Source: Solirubrobacteraceae bacterium (GTDB lineage: Bacteria; Actinomycetota; Thermoleophilia; Solirubrobacterales; Solirubrobacteraceae). Taken from it: a stretch of DNA of 43,111 nt. Positions 1 to 8,060 of this stretch are shown piece after piece. The notes beneath the pieces were generated by a model. The model searched no databases and was not told the origin of the DNA. It worked only from the letters and a program-made list of their open reading frames with translations. The stretch covers positions 329,618 through 372,728 of the forward strand of contig JAUJOF010000003.1 in the NCBI GenBank assembly GCA_030447785.1, in the 5' to 3' direction. A program made the translations under genes and the position numbers. Position 1 is the stretch's first letter, and every line of letters begins with the position of its first letter.

Positions 1-480
1 ATCACTTACAACACGGTAGAGACGCCGTACTGGTGGGATGTGAAGGCGGATGAAGAGCCGGAGCTCACCAACCAGATCACCGACGACATTCGCTATGTCC
101 GCACCGTTGCGGCCAAGGTCCGGTCGGACCGAACAGGAGGGGCCAAGACCCGGCTGGCGGGCTACAGCCTGGCCTGCGGGAGTGGCAATTCGGTGACCAA
201 CTCGGTTGCTGTCGGCGTTATGGGATACCTGCAGGCGTCGGGGTTTCTCTGGCCCGAGGGCGCCAACGAGTGTCCGAACGCCTGGGAATTCACCGGCAAT
301 GTGGCCCACAACAACTTCGTGAACGGCATCTTCAACTGGCAGAACGACGAGGAGCAGCACGTGGTCAGCGACTTCAAGGCTTTCCACAACGGCGGGAACG
401 GCATAGAGCACGGGGCCTACACGAACGACTTCATCTATGAGTCGATCATCCTCTTCCAGAATGATGCCGAACCGGCATGG
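1..480 (+). CDS. Fragment of a secreted, right-handed beta-helix-like protein (partial)
   Basis: The reading frame is open from the window edge and runs in good sequence to about base 475. It is rich in Asn, Gly, Trp and Phe, with phrases such as GNVAHNNFVNGIFNW and HNGGNGIEHGAYTNDF. These resemble the Asn-containing turns of right-handed parallel beta-helix or G8/CEMIP-like extracellular carbohydrate-active proteins. GC content and codon use are lower than in everything downstream. The frame loses its character between about 475 and 600, just before the truncated acyl-CoA dehydrogenase. No terminus is visible. The fold is inferred from residue composition only, and the piece may not belong next to its present neighbour. 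Confidence 0.35.
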
Positions 481-1418
481 TCAACGACGGCGGCGGCGGG
501 ATCGGCGAGTTCGTCCTCCACGGTCACGGATCCGGTGATCCCGGCACGCCGTCCACGCAGCGGATGTCGAACGTCTGGGTTCAAATCCCGCCCGATCCTC
601 GGGCCAGGGCGGTCTATGTCGCCAGCCACCGGCTCGAGGGTGCAGCCGTCGCCCTGGACGACTGGGTCGTGAACGGGACCAAGATGTGGGTCACCAACGG
701 GCTGCTGTCCGGCGTCGTGTTTCTGCTCGCGAAGACCGACCCCGACGCCGACCCGCCCTACAAGGGCATGACCTGCTTCATCACCGAGAAGGAGCCCGGA
801 GTGGCCGAGAACGCAGGCGAATACGAGGGCCTCGACATCCCGCCGAAGATCAAGAAGATGGGCTACAAGGGCGTCGAGTCCACCGAGCTCGTCTACGAGG
901 ACTACCGCTGCCCGTCGGCCAACGTCCTCGGCGGCGAGGAGGCGGGTCTCGGCCAGGGCTTTCGCCAGATGATGGACTCGCTCGAGGTCGGCCGCGTCAA
1001 CGTGGCGGCGCGCGGCGTGGGCATCGCCCAACGCGCGCTCGAGCTCGCGCTGCGCTACTCCCAGGAGCGCAAGACCTTCGGTCGCCAGATCGCCGACCAC
1101 CAGGCGATCCAGTTCAAGCTCGCCGACATGGCGACCAAGGTCGAGGCGGCGCGCCTGCTCACCCTGCGCGCCGCCCGCCTGAAGGACGCCGGCGAGCGCT
1201 CGGACCTCGAGGCCGGCATGGCCAAGCTCTTCGCGTCGGAGACCGGCAAGGAGGTCGTCGAGGACTCCTTCCGCATCCACGGCGGCTACGGCTACTCCAA
1301 GGAGTACGAGATCGAGCGCCTGTACCGCGACGCGCCGCTGCTGCTGATCGGCGAGGGCACCTCCGAGATCCAGCGCATGGTCATCGGCAAGAAGCTGCTC
1401 TCGCGTCACCGCGTGTGA
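477..1418 (+). CDS. Acyl-CoA dehydrogenase, C-terminal two thirds only
   Basis: From about base 640 this is a typical acyl-CoA dehydrogenase, a FAD enzyme that oxidises acyl-CoA to enoyl-CoA and passes electrons to ETF. Homology begins at the middle beta-domain (DDWVVNGTKMWVTNG). It continues through the C-terminal helical domain with RKTFGRQIADHQAIQFKLADM, IHGGYGYSKEYEIERLYRDA and IGEGTSEIQRMVIGK. The Glu of GEGTSEIQ matches the catalytic base of the MCAD type. The N-terminal helical domain (about 110-130 residues) is absent, and the first 50 or so codons of this frame are not acyl-CoA dehydrogenase-like. The gene is therefore truncated or joined to foreign sequence near base 600-645. The next gene follows after 6 nt. 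Substrate cannot be told. Confidence 0.85.
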   Translation: MVNDGGGGIGEFVLHGHGSGDPGTPSTQRMSNVWVQIPPDPRARAVYVASHRLEGAAVALDDWVVNGTKMWVTNGLLSGVVFLLAKTDPDADPPYKGMTCFITEKEPGVAENAGEYEGLDIPPKIKKMGYKGVESTELVYEDYRCPSANVLGGEEAGLGQGFRQMMDSLEVGRVNVAARGVGIAQRALELALRYSQERKTFGRQIADHQAIQFKLADMATKVEAARLLTLRAARLKDAGERSDLEAGMAKLFASETGKEVVEDSFRIHGGYGYSKEYEIERLYRDAPLLLIGEGTSEIQRMVIGKKLLSRHRV

Positions 1419-1424
1419 CCGACC

Positions 1425-1796
1425 GTGGCCGACGACGCCAAGACGCTCATCGAGGAGGCGGTCACGCGCTTTCTCGCCGAGGTCCCCGCCCTGGCGCAGA
1501 TGAAGCTGGTCGCGGGGGTCGACCTGCGCGGGCGCGGCGACACCCAGCAGTACCGCGTGCAGCTTCCCGGGCCGCAGGTGACCAAGGACATCGCCGCCGA
1601 CGCGCGTGTGCGCGTGGAGATGCCGCGCTCCTTCTTCAACGTGATGGCCAAGGAGGCGCGCGTGCCCGACTGGATCGAGGCCTTCTCCTACGGGCAGGCC
1701 AAGGCCAGCGGCAACGGCGACATCATCCGGCTGATCGCCCAGGTGGTCGAACGCCACGAGGAGCGGGGCCGCGCCCGGCGGGCGCGCCGGCGATGA
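1425..1796 (+). CDS. SCP2-like small protein
   Basis: 123 residues from a GTG start. The sequence has the alternating pattern of a small SCP2 (sterol carrier protein) type lipid-binding domain: a mid-region VTKDIAADARVRVEMPRSFF and a C-terminal helix GNGDIIRLIAQVVERHEE followed by an Arg-rich tail. It lies 6 nt after the acyl-CoA dehydrogenase. Its stop overlaps the start of the SDR gene (ATGA), so the three are probably one fatty-acyl or sterol metabolism operon. The family call rests on pattern and context, not on a diagnostic motif. Confidence 0.55.
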   Translation: MADDAKTLIEEAVTRFLAEVPALAQMKLVAGVDLRGRGDTQQYRVQLPGPQVTKDIAADARVRVEMPRSFFNVMAKEARVPDWIEAFSYGQAKASGNGDIIRLIAQVVERHEERGRARRARRR

Positions 1797-2557
1797 CCAG
1801 CGCAGGCCCCACCTCCGGTGTGAGGCCTTCGCCACCGCCAGGCGTCGTCGCCGTCCTGGGCGCCCGCAACCTGGGTGGGGCGATCGCCGGTCACTTCCTG
1901 GCCCAGGGATGGTCGGCCGCGGCGATCGCGCGCAGCGAGGAGTCGCTGGTCGGCGTGCGCGAGGCCGGCGCGCTCGGCGTGCAGGCCGACGGCGCCGACC
2001 CGCAGGGGCTGGCGGGCGCGCTCGCGCGGGTCCGCGACGAGCTGGGTGGCCTCGACGCGGTGGTCAACGCGGTGAGCGCGAGCCGGCGGCGCGAAGGCGA
2101 GCCCTTCGGCGGCGGCCCGCTGGCCGACGCCACGCTCGAGGGCTTCCGCGGCTGGGGAAGCGCCGTGGCCGAGCAGTGCTTCGTCTTCATCTCCGAGGGC
2201 GCCCGGGCGCTGCGCGCGGGCGGCGCCGGCGGCGCGCTCGTGCAGGTCACCGGCGGCTCCTCGCGCCGCGCGATGCCCGGCAAGGGCCCGTGGTCGGCCG
2301 GCGCCTTCTCGGCCAGGGCGCTCGCCCAGGCCGCCGCCCTGGAGCTGCGCGAGGAGGGCATCCACGTCGCGCTGCTGGTGGTCGACGCCACGATCGAGTC
2401 GGCCAAGACCGCGTCCTCGACCGCCGACAGCCCCCGCGACGCCCTGGCCGACCAGGACGAGGTCGCCCGTGCGGCCTTCTACCTGGCCACCCAGGATCGC
2501 CGGGCGATGAGTCACGAGCTCGTCGTCACCCCGGCGGGCGACCGCTGGGTGCCCTGA
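1793..2557 (+). CDS. SDR family oxidoreductase (atypical)
   Basis: 254 residues with an N-terminal Rossmann segment VVAVLGARNLGGAIAGHFLAQGW, a degenerate form of the SDR TGxxxGIG loop. LDAVVNAVSAS stands at the place of the usual NNAG, and a helix follows with FSARALAQAAALELREEGIHVALL. The canonical Tyr-x-x-x-Lys is not present: the position reads AFSARALAQ. This is therefore a divergent or non-catalytic SDR rather than a classical dehydrogenase. The ATG lies inside the previous stop (ATGA), showing translational coupling with the SCP2-like gene. Confidence 0.7.
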   Translation: MTSAGPTSGVRPSPPPGVVAVLGARNLGGAIAGHFLAQGWSAAAIARSEESLVGVREAGALGVQADGADPQGLAGALARVRDELGGLDAVVNAVSASRRREGEPFGGGPLADATLEGFRGWGSAVAEQCFVFISEGARALRAGGAGGALVQVTGGSSRRAMPGKGPWSAGAFSARALAQAAALELREEGIHVALLVVDATIESAKTASSTADSPRDALADQDEVARAAFYLATQDRRAMSHELVVTPAGDRWVP

Positions 2558-2657
2558 GGGTCGAGGGCGGAGGCCCGCCCGCGCATCGTGGCATTGTTGC
2601 TACACCCCATCCGAAAACGTGCCGACGGGTGACGCCTACTCGCCGCCCGTCGGCGGG

Positions 2658-3461
2658 CTAGCGCTGCTCTTCAGGGCACCACCACGTGGTGCGCCCGCCG
2701 ACCGTTGCTCGCTCCAGCGGGGTGCCGCAGTGCGGGCAGGCGCCGTCGCGCCGACGCGCCGGGATGAGCTCGCCGGTGTGCACGCCGCCGCGGCGGATCG
2801 CGCTGCGGGTCGCCGCGCGCAGCTCGCGGCGCAGCTGGTCGAGCTCCCCGGCGGTCAGCTCACCGGCCGGGCGCATCGGGTGCAGCCGCGCGCGCCAGAG
2901 CGTCTCGTCGGCCAGCAGGTTGCCCACTCCGGCGATCACGGACTGGTCCATGATTCGGGCCTTGACAGGGGCGGTGCCGCTGCCCACCGCGCGACGGAAG
3001 GCCTCGCGGCCGACCTCCGCCGCATCGGGGCCCAGATCGGACAGGTCGGGGTCCAGGCGCACGCGCCCCAGCCGGCGCTTGTCGCGCAGCGCCAGGCGTC
3101 CCCCGTCGGCGAAGCGCAGGGTGAAGCGATCCCAGCCGCGCGGGTGGGCCTCCCCGGACTGGTCGCCGTCGCCCTCGCCGCGCCCGGGTCGATCGCCGTC
3201 CGCGGCAGCGTCGACCACGATGCGCCCGGCCATGCCCAGGTGCAGCCCGAGCACCGCGTCGGCGTCGGTCTGCACCCACATCGTCTTCCCCCGCCGGTGG
3301 GCCTGGGTCAGTGTCGCGCCGGTCAGCGCGTGGGCGATCTCCCCGGGCGCGTGCGGGCGGCACACCCACTCGTCGCGGTCGTCGACGGTCTCGATGCGCC
3401 GGCCCAGGGCGCGGTCGGCGATGAGGGCGCGGGCGCGCTCGACCTCGGGCAGCTCGGGCAT
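2658..3461 (-). CDS. mutM: Formamidopyrimidine-DNA glycosylase (Fpg/Nei family)
   Basis: 267 residues. It excises oxidised purines (8-oxoG, FaPy) by base excision with AP-lyase activity. The start is fixed by the invariant MPELPEVE, whose Pro2 is the Schiff-base nucleophile and Glu3 the acid. Lys in RRGKTMW is the conserved DNA-contacting residue. IAGVGNLLADETLWRARLHP is the helix-two-turn-helix. The C-terminal zinc finger reads CPHC then WWCPEEQR, so the last Cys of the usual CxxC...CPxC is replaced by Glu. The frame runs further upstream, but nothing before MPELPEVE is needed. A TAGGCT box stands 10 nt before the ATG. About 100 bp of non-coding sequence separates it from the SDR gene. Confidence 0.9.
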   Translation of the reverse strand: MPELPEVERARALIADRALGRRIETVDDRDEWVCRPHAPGEIAHALTGATLTQAHRRGKTMWVQTDADAVLGLHLGMAGRIVVDAAADGDRPGRGEGDGDQSGEAHPRGWDRFTLRFADGGRLALRDKRRLGRVRLDPDLSDLGPDAAEVGREAFRRAVGSGTAPVKARIMDQSVIAGVGNLLADETLWRARLHPMRPAGELTAGELDQLRRELRAATRSAIRRGGVHTGELIPARRRDGACPHCGTPLERATVGGRTTWWCPEEQR

Positions 3462-3591
3462 GACCTTCGCCAGCCTACGCGCCGATCGCTCGCGCACGAT
3501 CAGGGCGTCAGGCGACAGCCTACGGACACGCCCGCCGACCTCTTCACTCACCTCGGGGCAGGCGACGACCGGTCAGTGCTCGCCCGACGCG

Positions 3592-3996
3592 TCAGCCAGG
3601 TGGCGGCGGTGCCAGCGGAGGGCTGGCGAGCTCGCTGAACGCCGGCGGCTCGTATACGCCGGCCGGGACGCCGCCAAGAACGAGCATCCGCACGCCGTTC
3701 GGCCCGGCGAGCAGCTTTCGACGAGCCGTGGGTCCGACGCGGACGATCGTCTCGTCGTCAAGCACAAACTCCTCACCCTCGACAACGAGCGTGCCCGACC
3801 CACGCAGCGCCAGGTAGACCTCCTCCTGCCCGTCGCCAGTGTGATCGTGCTCGGGGTAGCGGTCGCCGACACCCGCCGGCATGTCGATCACCGCCATACC
3901 GAACGACGTCACGCCCAGTTCGGCACGCGCCTTCTTGAACGCGCCCCCGAAGGTCCCCTCCATCTCGTGGATCTGCTTCGCGGTCACATCGGCCAT
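3592..3996 (-). CDS. Cupin-domain protein
   Basis: 134 residues with one cupin barrel. Motif 1 is close to PEHDHTGDGQEEVYLALRG, whose His, His and Glu are the likely metal ligands. Motif 2 is less clear, around RRKLLAGPNGVRMLVLGG. The C-terminus is Pro-rich. A TAGGGT box lies 6 nt before the ATG with no Shine-Dalgarno, suggesting a leaderless transcript. The substrate is unknown; single-domain cupins of this size are sugar- or metal-binding enzymes or sensors. The next gene in the same orientation ends about 165 bp upstream, and that stretch shows nothing convincing. Confidence 0.75.
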   Translation of the reverse strand: MADVTAKQIHEMEGTFGGAFKKARAELGVTSFGMAVIDMPAGVGDRYPEHDHTGDGQEEVYLALRGSGTLVVEGEEFVLDDETIVRVGPTARRKLLAGPNGVRMLVLGGVPAGVYEPPAFSELASPPLAPPPPG

Positions 3997-4162
3997 CGCG
4001 GCACCCTAACGGCGGAGAGCTCGGCGTCCCGAGGTGGCCAGGTCGGAGGGGCTGCACGCGGCCGGGATTGGCCGCAACGGTGTTCGCGCTGCTCACGCCG
4101 CGTACCCACTCAAGCCGGCACTCCGGTCAGCTCGCGGCACGAGCGGCAGCCCATGGTCAGCC

Positions 4163-4696
4163 TCACCAGACGTCCCCCTCGCGCCAGTCGCAGGTCAGCT
4201 CACCGGACAGATTCAGCGCAACCGCCACCGGAAGGACATAGACCGAACCGTCCTCTTCCTCGGTGCGGACGACGCCGGTCGGAGTCAGCGCCGAGGTCGG
4301 CCCCTGCCACAACTCCCAGCCACGCCCCGCGTAGAAGTCCGCGGCCTGATGCGTGGCGCCCAGGGCGCCCAGCTCATACGCGCCCCGCACCAGGCGCTCC
4401 AGCGTCTCCATCAGTGCCGTGCCGTGCCCGCGCCGGCGCCGATCGGCGCGCACACCGACGCCCTCGACATAGCCGGTGCGCAGCGTCCGCCCGCCGTGGA
4501 GCAGTCGCCGCTGGACCACGGACGCGTGCCCGACCAGCTCGTCTTCCTCCCACACGAGGGCATGCACTCCGCCCAGGCTGTGCTCCCAGTCGTGGTCGCT
4601 CATGTCGCCCTCGAAGACCCCGTCGAGCAGGACCCGCGCCGCCTTGAGCGTCGCGGCGTCCAGTTCGGCGGTATGAGCGGTCCGGACTTCGATCAC
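4163..4696 (-). CDS. aac(2')-I: Aminoglycoside 2'-N-acetyltransferase, AAC(2')-I type
   Basis: 177 residues, a single GNAT domain. It transfers acetyl from acetyl-CoA to the 2'-amino group of aminoglycosides, and some relatives act on cell-wall sugars. The protein closely follows the mycobacterial AAC(2')-I family from end to end. Matching stretches are DWEHSLGGVHALVW, SVVQRRLLHGG, TGYVEGVGVRADRRRRGHGTAL (acetyl-CoA loop), VRGAYELGAL, FYAGRGWELWQGPTSALTPTG and a C-terminus ELTCDWREGDVW. Length is normal for the family (about 180-195). The start is GTG with a GAGGAT box 6 nt upstream. There is no mobile element beside it, so it looks like an intrinsic chromosomal gene. Confidence 0.9.
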   Translation of the reverse strand: MIEVRTAHTAELDAATLKAARVLLDGVFEGDMSDHDWEHSLGGVHALVWEEDELVGHASVVQRRLLHGGRTLRTGYVEGVGVRADRRRRGHGTALMETLERLVRGAYELGALGATHQAADFYAGRGWELWQGPTSALTPTGVVRTEEEDGSVYVLPVAVALNLSGELTCDWREGDVW

Positions 4697-4792
4697 GCGC
4701 CCATCCTCGCAACCGCTTTGCGCCAGGACACAAAGATCGCGTTGCTGTCGCGGCCGTCGTGGATCCCGAGAAAGCCGAGCCCGTCGCGATCC

Positions 4793-5128
4793 TCACCTCG
4801 GTGACCCTCGGTCCATAGCTCGGTCGAACAGCGCACGGACCGCCGCGACGGCTTCCGTCGGCGCGGTCACCTCGAGCACGACCTCATCGTCGCGGCGGTG
4901 GACCTTCCAGTCGGCGAAAGCGCAGCACTGGCCCTCGAGCCGGGCGAGTTCGCGCAGCTGGCCCTCGACGCCTTCCTCAGGGACGAAGATCAACCGCATG
5001 CCACTGGGGATCGGGCGCTGCTCGCGCAGGGCGCGCTCCAACAGGCGCTTCCACGCCGCCCGTCGGTCAGACAGCTCCGTCGGCTGCAGCGAGCAGGCGA
5101 TCGGCGGCTGAGCTTGGTCTGCGGTCAT
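4793..5128 (-). CDS. Small Cys-Cys protein divergent from a MerR regulator
   Basis: 111 residues from an ATG preceded by a clear GGAGGAAG ribosome site. The frame extends 13 codons further, but that would run into the promoter. The central LARLEGQCCAFADWKVHRRDDEVVLEV contains a vicinal Cys pair in a helix-turn-strand setting. I associate this pattern with small proteins encoded beside MerR-type metal regulators. It is transcribed divergently from the regulator across a 64-bp gap that holds a MerR-style long-spacer promoter. A role in binding a soft metal or thiol reagent is inferred from the Cys pair and context only. Confidence 0.6.
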   Translation of the reverse strand: MTADQAQPPIACSLQPTELSDRRAAWKRLLERALREQRPIPSGMRLIFVPEEGVEGQLRELARLEGQCCAFADWKVHRRDDEVVLEVTAPTEAVAAVRALFDRAMDRGSPR

Positions 5129-5158
5129 AGCTTCCTCCAGGTTGGACGTGTCCGCGCT

Positions 5159-5189
5159 ACCGTCCACCCTCGAGGCGACTTGAAGTCAA
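5159..5189 (-). promoter_or_regulatory. MerR-type promoter with a 19-bp spacer
   Basis: On the minus strand, TTGACT (5189-5184) is followed by a 19-bp spacer and GACGGT (5164-5159). The spacer carries an imperfect dyad (CTTCAAG with CTCGAGG). Overlong spacers with a dyad between -35 and -10 are what MerR-family activators act on by untwisting DNA. It drives the Cys-Cys protein gene at 5128. The MerR start lies 4 bp beyond the -35, so binding would also repress the regulator. Confidence 0.5.
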
Positions 5190-5192
5190 GGC

Positions 5193-5630
5193 ATGGCCGC
5201 GGGCAACGACACCTCGGGTCCGTCTCCCGATCAGCGGTTGAGCATCGGCGAGGTCGCTCAGCGCGCCGGGCGGCGCGCCTCTTCGATTCGCTACTACGAG
5301 TCCATCGGCGTGCTTCCACAGCCCGAACGCATCGCCGGCCAACGCCGCTACGGCCCCGACGTCTTGCGGCAGCTCGCGGTGATCGATGCCGCCCAGCGGG
5401 GAGGACTCTCGCTCGAGCAGATCCGCGACCTGTTCACCGCCAGTCGGACCGGTACGCCGGTCGGCGACCAACTGCGGGCGCTGGCCGAACGCCAACTCCC
5501 CGAACTCGACGCCCTCATCGCGCGCGCCGAGACCAGCAGGCACTGGCTACGGGCCGCCAGCACCTGTCAGTGCCTGACCCTCGACGACTGCCCCCTCGTT
5601 GCCCCCGACGTCCCGTGGCACTGCTCATGA
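5193..5630 (+). CDS. MerR-family transcriptional regulator, metal-sensing type
   Basis: 145 residues. The N-terminal winged HTH reads LSIGEVAQRAGRRASSIRYYESIGVLP (residues about 16-42), followed by a dimerisation coiled coil. A C-terminal Cys-rich stretch TCQCLTLDDCPL and a final HCS could bind a soft metal such as Hg, Cu or Zn. It is divergent from the Cys-Cys protein, and its own ATG is 4 bp from that gene's -35. TGAAGT 6 nt before the ATG could be a leaderless -10. The inducer cannot be assigned; no mercury reductase or metal pump gene is in the window. Confidence 0.85.
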   Translation: MAAGNDTSGPSPDQRLSIGEVAQRAGRRASSIRYYESIGVLPQPERIAGQRRYGPDVLRQLAVIDAAQRGGLSLEQIRDLFTASRTGTPVGDQLRALAERQLPELDALIARAETSRHWLRAASTCQCLTLDDCPLVAPDVPWHCS

Positions 5631-5700
5631 CCGCACTTTGCACGCTTCGCCCGACTGCATCGGCCGGTCCATGCCCTCGAGCGGCCAGGAGTGGCGAGCG

Positions 5701-5943
5701 TCACAACTCAGCGTCGTCCTCGTACAGCTTGAGCACGCGCACCGCGCCCGCCGGCGCGGCGTCGAGGCACAGGCGGCACAGCACGCACTCGTCGACGTTG
5801 CCCTCGACGATCTGCACGTCGCCCTCCGGCGTCTGGCCGTAGATGTCCACGGGGCAGACCTCCTCGAGGCGGGCCGCCAGCTGGGCGTCGCGGGCGGCCT
5901 CGTCGGCGACCTCGATCCCGATGAACAGCGCGTCGGTCCTCAT
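5701..5943 (-). CDS. FixX-like single-cluster ferredoxin
   Basis: 80 residues. One Cys in EVCPVDIY (residue 30) and three in CVLCRLCLDAAP (53, 56, 59) give four ligands for one [4Fe-4S] cluster. FixX and the ferredoxin domain of ETF-quinone oxidoreductase have this arrangement, in which the fourth Cys of a classical CxxCxxCxxxCP is not needed. The ATG overlaps the stop of sucD (ATGA), so it is translationally coupled to succinyl-CoA ligase. This suggests an electron carrier for a 2-oxoacid oxidoreductase or acyl-CoA oxidation module. The partner enzyme is not visible. Confidence 0.8.
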   Translation of the reverse strand: MRTDALFIGIEVADEAARDAQLAARLEEVCPVDIYGQTPEGDVQIVEGNVDECVLCRLCLDAAPAGAVRVLKLYEDDAEL

Positions 5944-6872
5944 GCTCGGACCTCCTCGTCGAACTTGCTCTTCACGGCGCCGGGAATCTCGTCGATGCGC
6001 TCGACGACCTGGATCCCCGCCGCCTCCAGGCGCGCGATCTTCTGCGTGGCCGTGTCCTCCTCGCCCTCCACGATCGTTCCGGCATGACCGAAGGACATGC
6101 CCTTCATCTCGTCGGAGTCCATGAACCGCCCGGCCATGAAGGCCACGATCGGCAGCCGCGAGTCGTTGTCGGCCACCCATTCGCCCAGTTGGGCCTCCAT
6201 GCGCCCGCCCGGCTCGGTGTAGATCACGATCGCCTCGGTCTGCTCGTCGGCCTCGAAGAGGGGCATCAGCTCCGCGTAGGTGGAGCCGATGATCGCGTCG
6301 CCGCCGATGGAGATCGCCGTGGAGACCCCCAGCCCCGCGGCGGTCAGCGTGGAGGAGATCTCCGTGGTCATGCCGCCCGAGCGCGACATCACGCCCACGC
6401 GGCCGGACTGGTAGGCCTTCGCCGCATCCTTGGCCGGACCGCCGATGCCGCCCATCTTGGCCACGTCGGGCACGATCAGCCCGGAGGCAGTTGGGGCCGA
6501 TGATGCGCGCCTCGTGCACGTCGGCCAGCTCGACCATCTGGGCCACATCGCGGCGGGGATGCGCTCGGTCACGATGACGACCAGCCCGATGCCGGCATGG
6601 ATGGCTCCTTGAAGACGGCGTCCTGGTGAAGGCCGGAGGCACGGTGACCACCGAGCCGTCGGGCGTCACGCCCTCCGTTGTGCTCGACGACCTGGGCGAC
6701 GGTGTCGAACACCGGCACGCCGTGGACCCTCGCGGCCCTGCGTCCCGGCGTGACGCCACCCACGATCCTCGACCCGAAGTCCAGGCACTCGCGCGTCAGG
6801 TTGACGGCCTCGCGGCCGGTGATGCTTCCTGCACGGGATGAAGGTGGTGTCGCGGTCGATGAGGATGCTCAT
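5940..6872 (-). pseudogene. sucD: Succinyl-CoA ligase alpha subunit, frameshifted
   Basis: The ADP/GDP-forming succinyl-CoA synthetase alpha subunit. From base 6470 down to the stop the protein is intact: AKMGGIGGPAKDAAKAYQSGRVGVMSRSGGMTTEI, and AGRFMDSDEMKGMSFGHAGTI, which carries the conserved GHAG of the phosphohistidine site. Upstream, the start MSILIDRDTTFI, the VGGVTPGR loop, VHGVPVFDTVAQVVEHN and ADVHEARIIGPNCL are all recognisable, but they fall in different frames. At least four small indels lie between 6480 and 6850. The start ATG overlaps the sucC stop (ATGA). Because the neighbouring genes are damaged in the same way, sequencing error is likelier than true decay. Confidence 0.85.
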
Positions 6873-8060
6873 GACGTGGCTCCGTGGGGCACCGTCGCGG
6901 CGGCCTCGCCGCCCTGGATCTTGTCGACGGCCCGCTGAGCCGCTCGTGCATGGAGACCGAGCGGTCAGTGCTCGACGCCATAGCGGCGCAGGATCTGAAG
7001 CCCTCCTCCATGACCCGAGGACGAAGACCGCGATCGTCTCGGCGGATCTGCCCGGCTCAGCCAGGCCTTGATCGCCTGCGCGCGACGATGTCCACCGGGC
7101 CCAGGAAGCGATCGACATCATCACCGCGATCTTCCAGGCCATCTCTTCTGGACGAACACCGCCTTGGCGGAAGCCGCTACCGGCCTTGGCCGCAACGGGT
7201 TGCCGCCGATCTCCGTGGTGCAGCAACCGTCCGCCGGCGGACCGGACGAAATCGATGAGGACCAGCAGGCCCCCGCCATGCCTTGATCATGACCCAGGTC
7301 GCCGTGGAGCCGCGTCCTGTCGCCTGGATCACACCATGATGATCGCGGCATCACGCGCCAGCAGGTCTTTCTGCTCGGTGCTGAAGTGGGTCGCGGCCTA
7401 CGTGGCCGATGCCCAGATCGCCTGGCGGGGCCGCTAGCGCCCTCGGCCTCCTTCTCCATCTCCGTGCGTGGGGAGGCACGAACGTGCCAACGTCTGGAAC
7501 TCTGGCCAGCAGGTTGATCTCAACGAAACCGGATCGTGGTCCACAAAAACAAGAACAGCAGCAGAGATCGCGCAGGCAGGTGACGCGCGTCACTCCGCCG
7601 CGGCCGCGATGGCCTGCCAGCGCAAATTGAGCGCAACGGTTGGACGAATGCCAGCTTTAAGCCCGTCGGTGCTCTCAAACCCACCCTGTTCGATGTGATG
7701 CCGCCGCCGCTGAAAACGGCAACCTCGGCGGGCGGCGCGCCGCGTCAGCTCCCCCTGCGTAGCGCTCTGCTCGACCTGCGCGCGAGGATGATCCGGACGC
7801 CGCGCGACGCCCAGCAGCCGTTGATCTTTCCAGTTGCAGGATGTCGCGGGCGATGATCCTCGCTCCTCGAGGTGTCCGCGACCGCGCACCCCGGCCTTCA
7901 TCACGCCACTTCCGGTCAGCGCCAGGACTTGGCACCGTCTGGACTGTCGGTGCGCTCGGCGACTACCACGGGCCTCGGTAGCCTCGGTGACGAAGCCGTA
8001 GTCGGTGACGAGAAGATCGCGCGCCTGACCATCGCGCACCTCGAACTGGAAAATATCGCC
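6869..8060 (-). pseudogene. sucC: Succinyl-CoA ligase beta subunit, heavily frameshifted
   Basis: It can be read only by moving between frames. DIFQFE, then ARDLL and DYGFVTEA near 8060-7975, look like the N-terminal ATP-grasp start. LTGSGVMKAG near 7900 matches the family's GGrgKAGG segment. DIEQ near 7690, GFVEIN(L)LA near 7535, LVLIDFVRSAGG near 7260, TEIGGNP near 7210, and SMHERAAQRAVDKIQGG near 6930 follow in family order. Total length, about 1190 bp, fits a 390-residue SucC. The stop overlaps the sucD start. The exact start codon is lost. SucCD interconverts succinyl-CoA and succinate with NTP synthesis. Confidence is in identity, not in exact limits. Confidence 0.65.

Noticed and set aside
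435..1835. Long minus-strand open frame (466 codons) opposite the acyl-CoA dehydrogenase
   Set aside because: It is the antisense shadow of a high-GC coding region; the protein is low-complexity Ala/Gly/Arg/His with no family features. Similar long shadows over 16.9-17.6, 20.3-23.0, 28.2-30.3 and 41.3-42.3 kb were dropped for the same reason.
4059..4076. GCGGCC...GGCCGC hairpin between cupin and AAC(2') genes
   Set aside because: Short GC-only stem expected by chance at this GC content; no U-tract and no relation to a gene end.
5701..5943. Ferredoxin apparently missing the fourth Cys of CxxCxxCxxxCP
   Set aside because: The upstream Cys in EVCPVDIY supplies the fourth ligand, as in FixX and ETF-QO ferredoxin domains, so nothing is missing.
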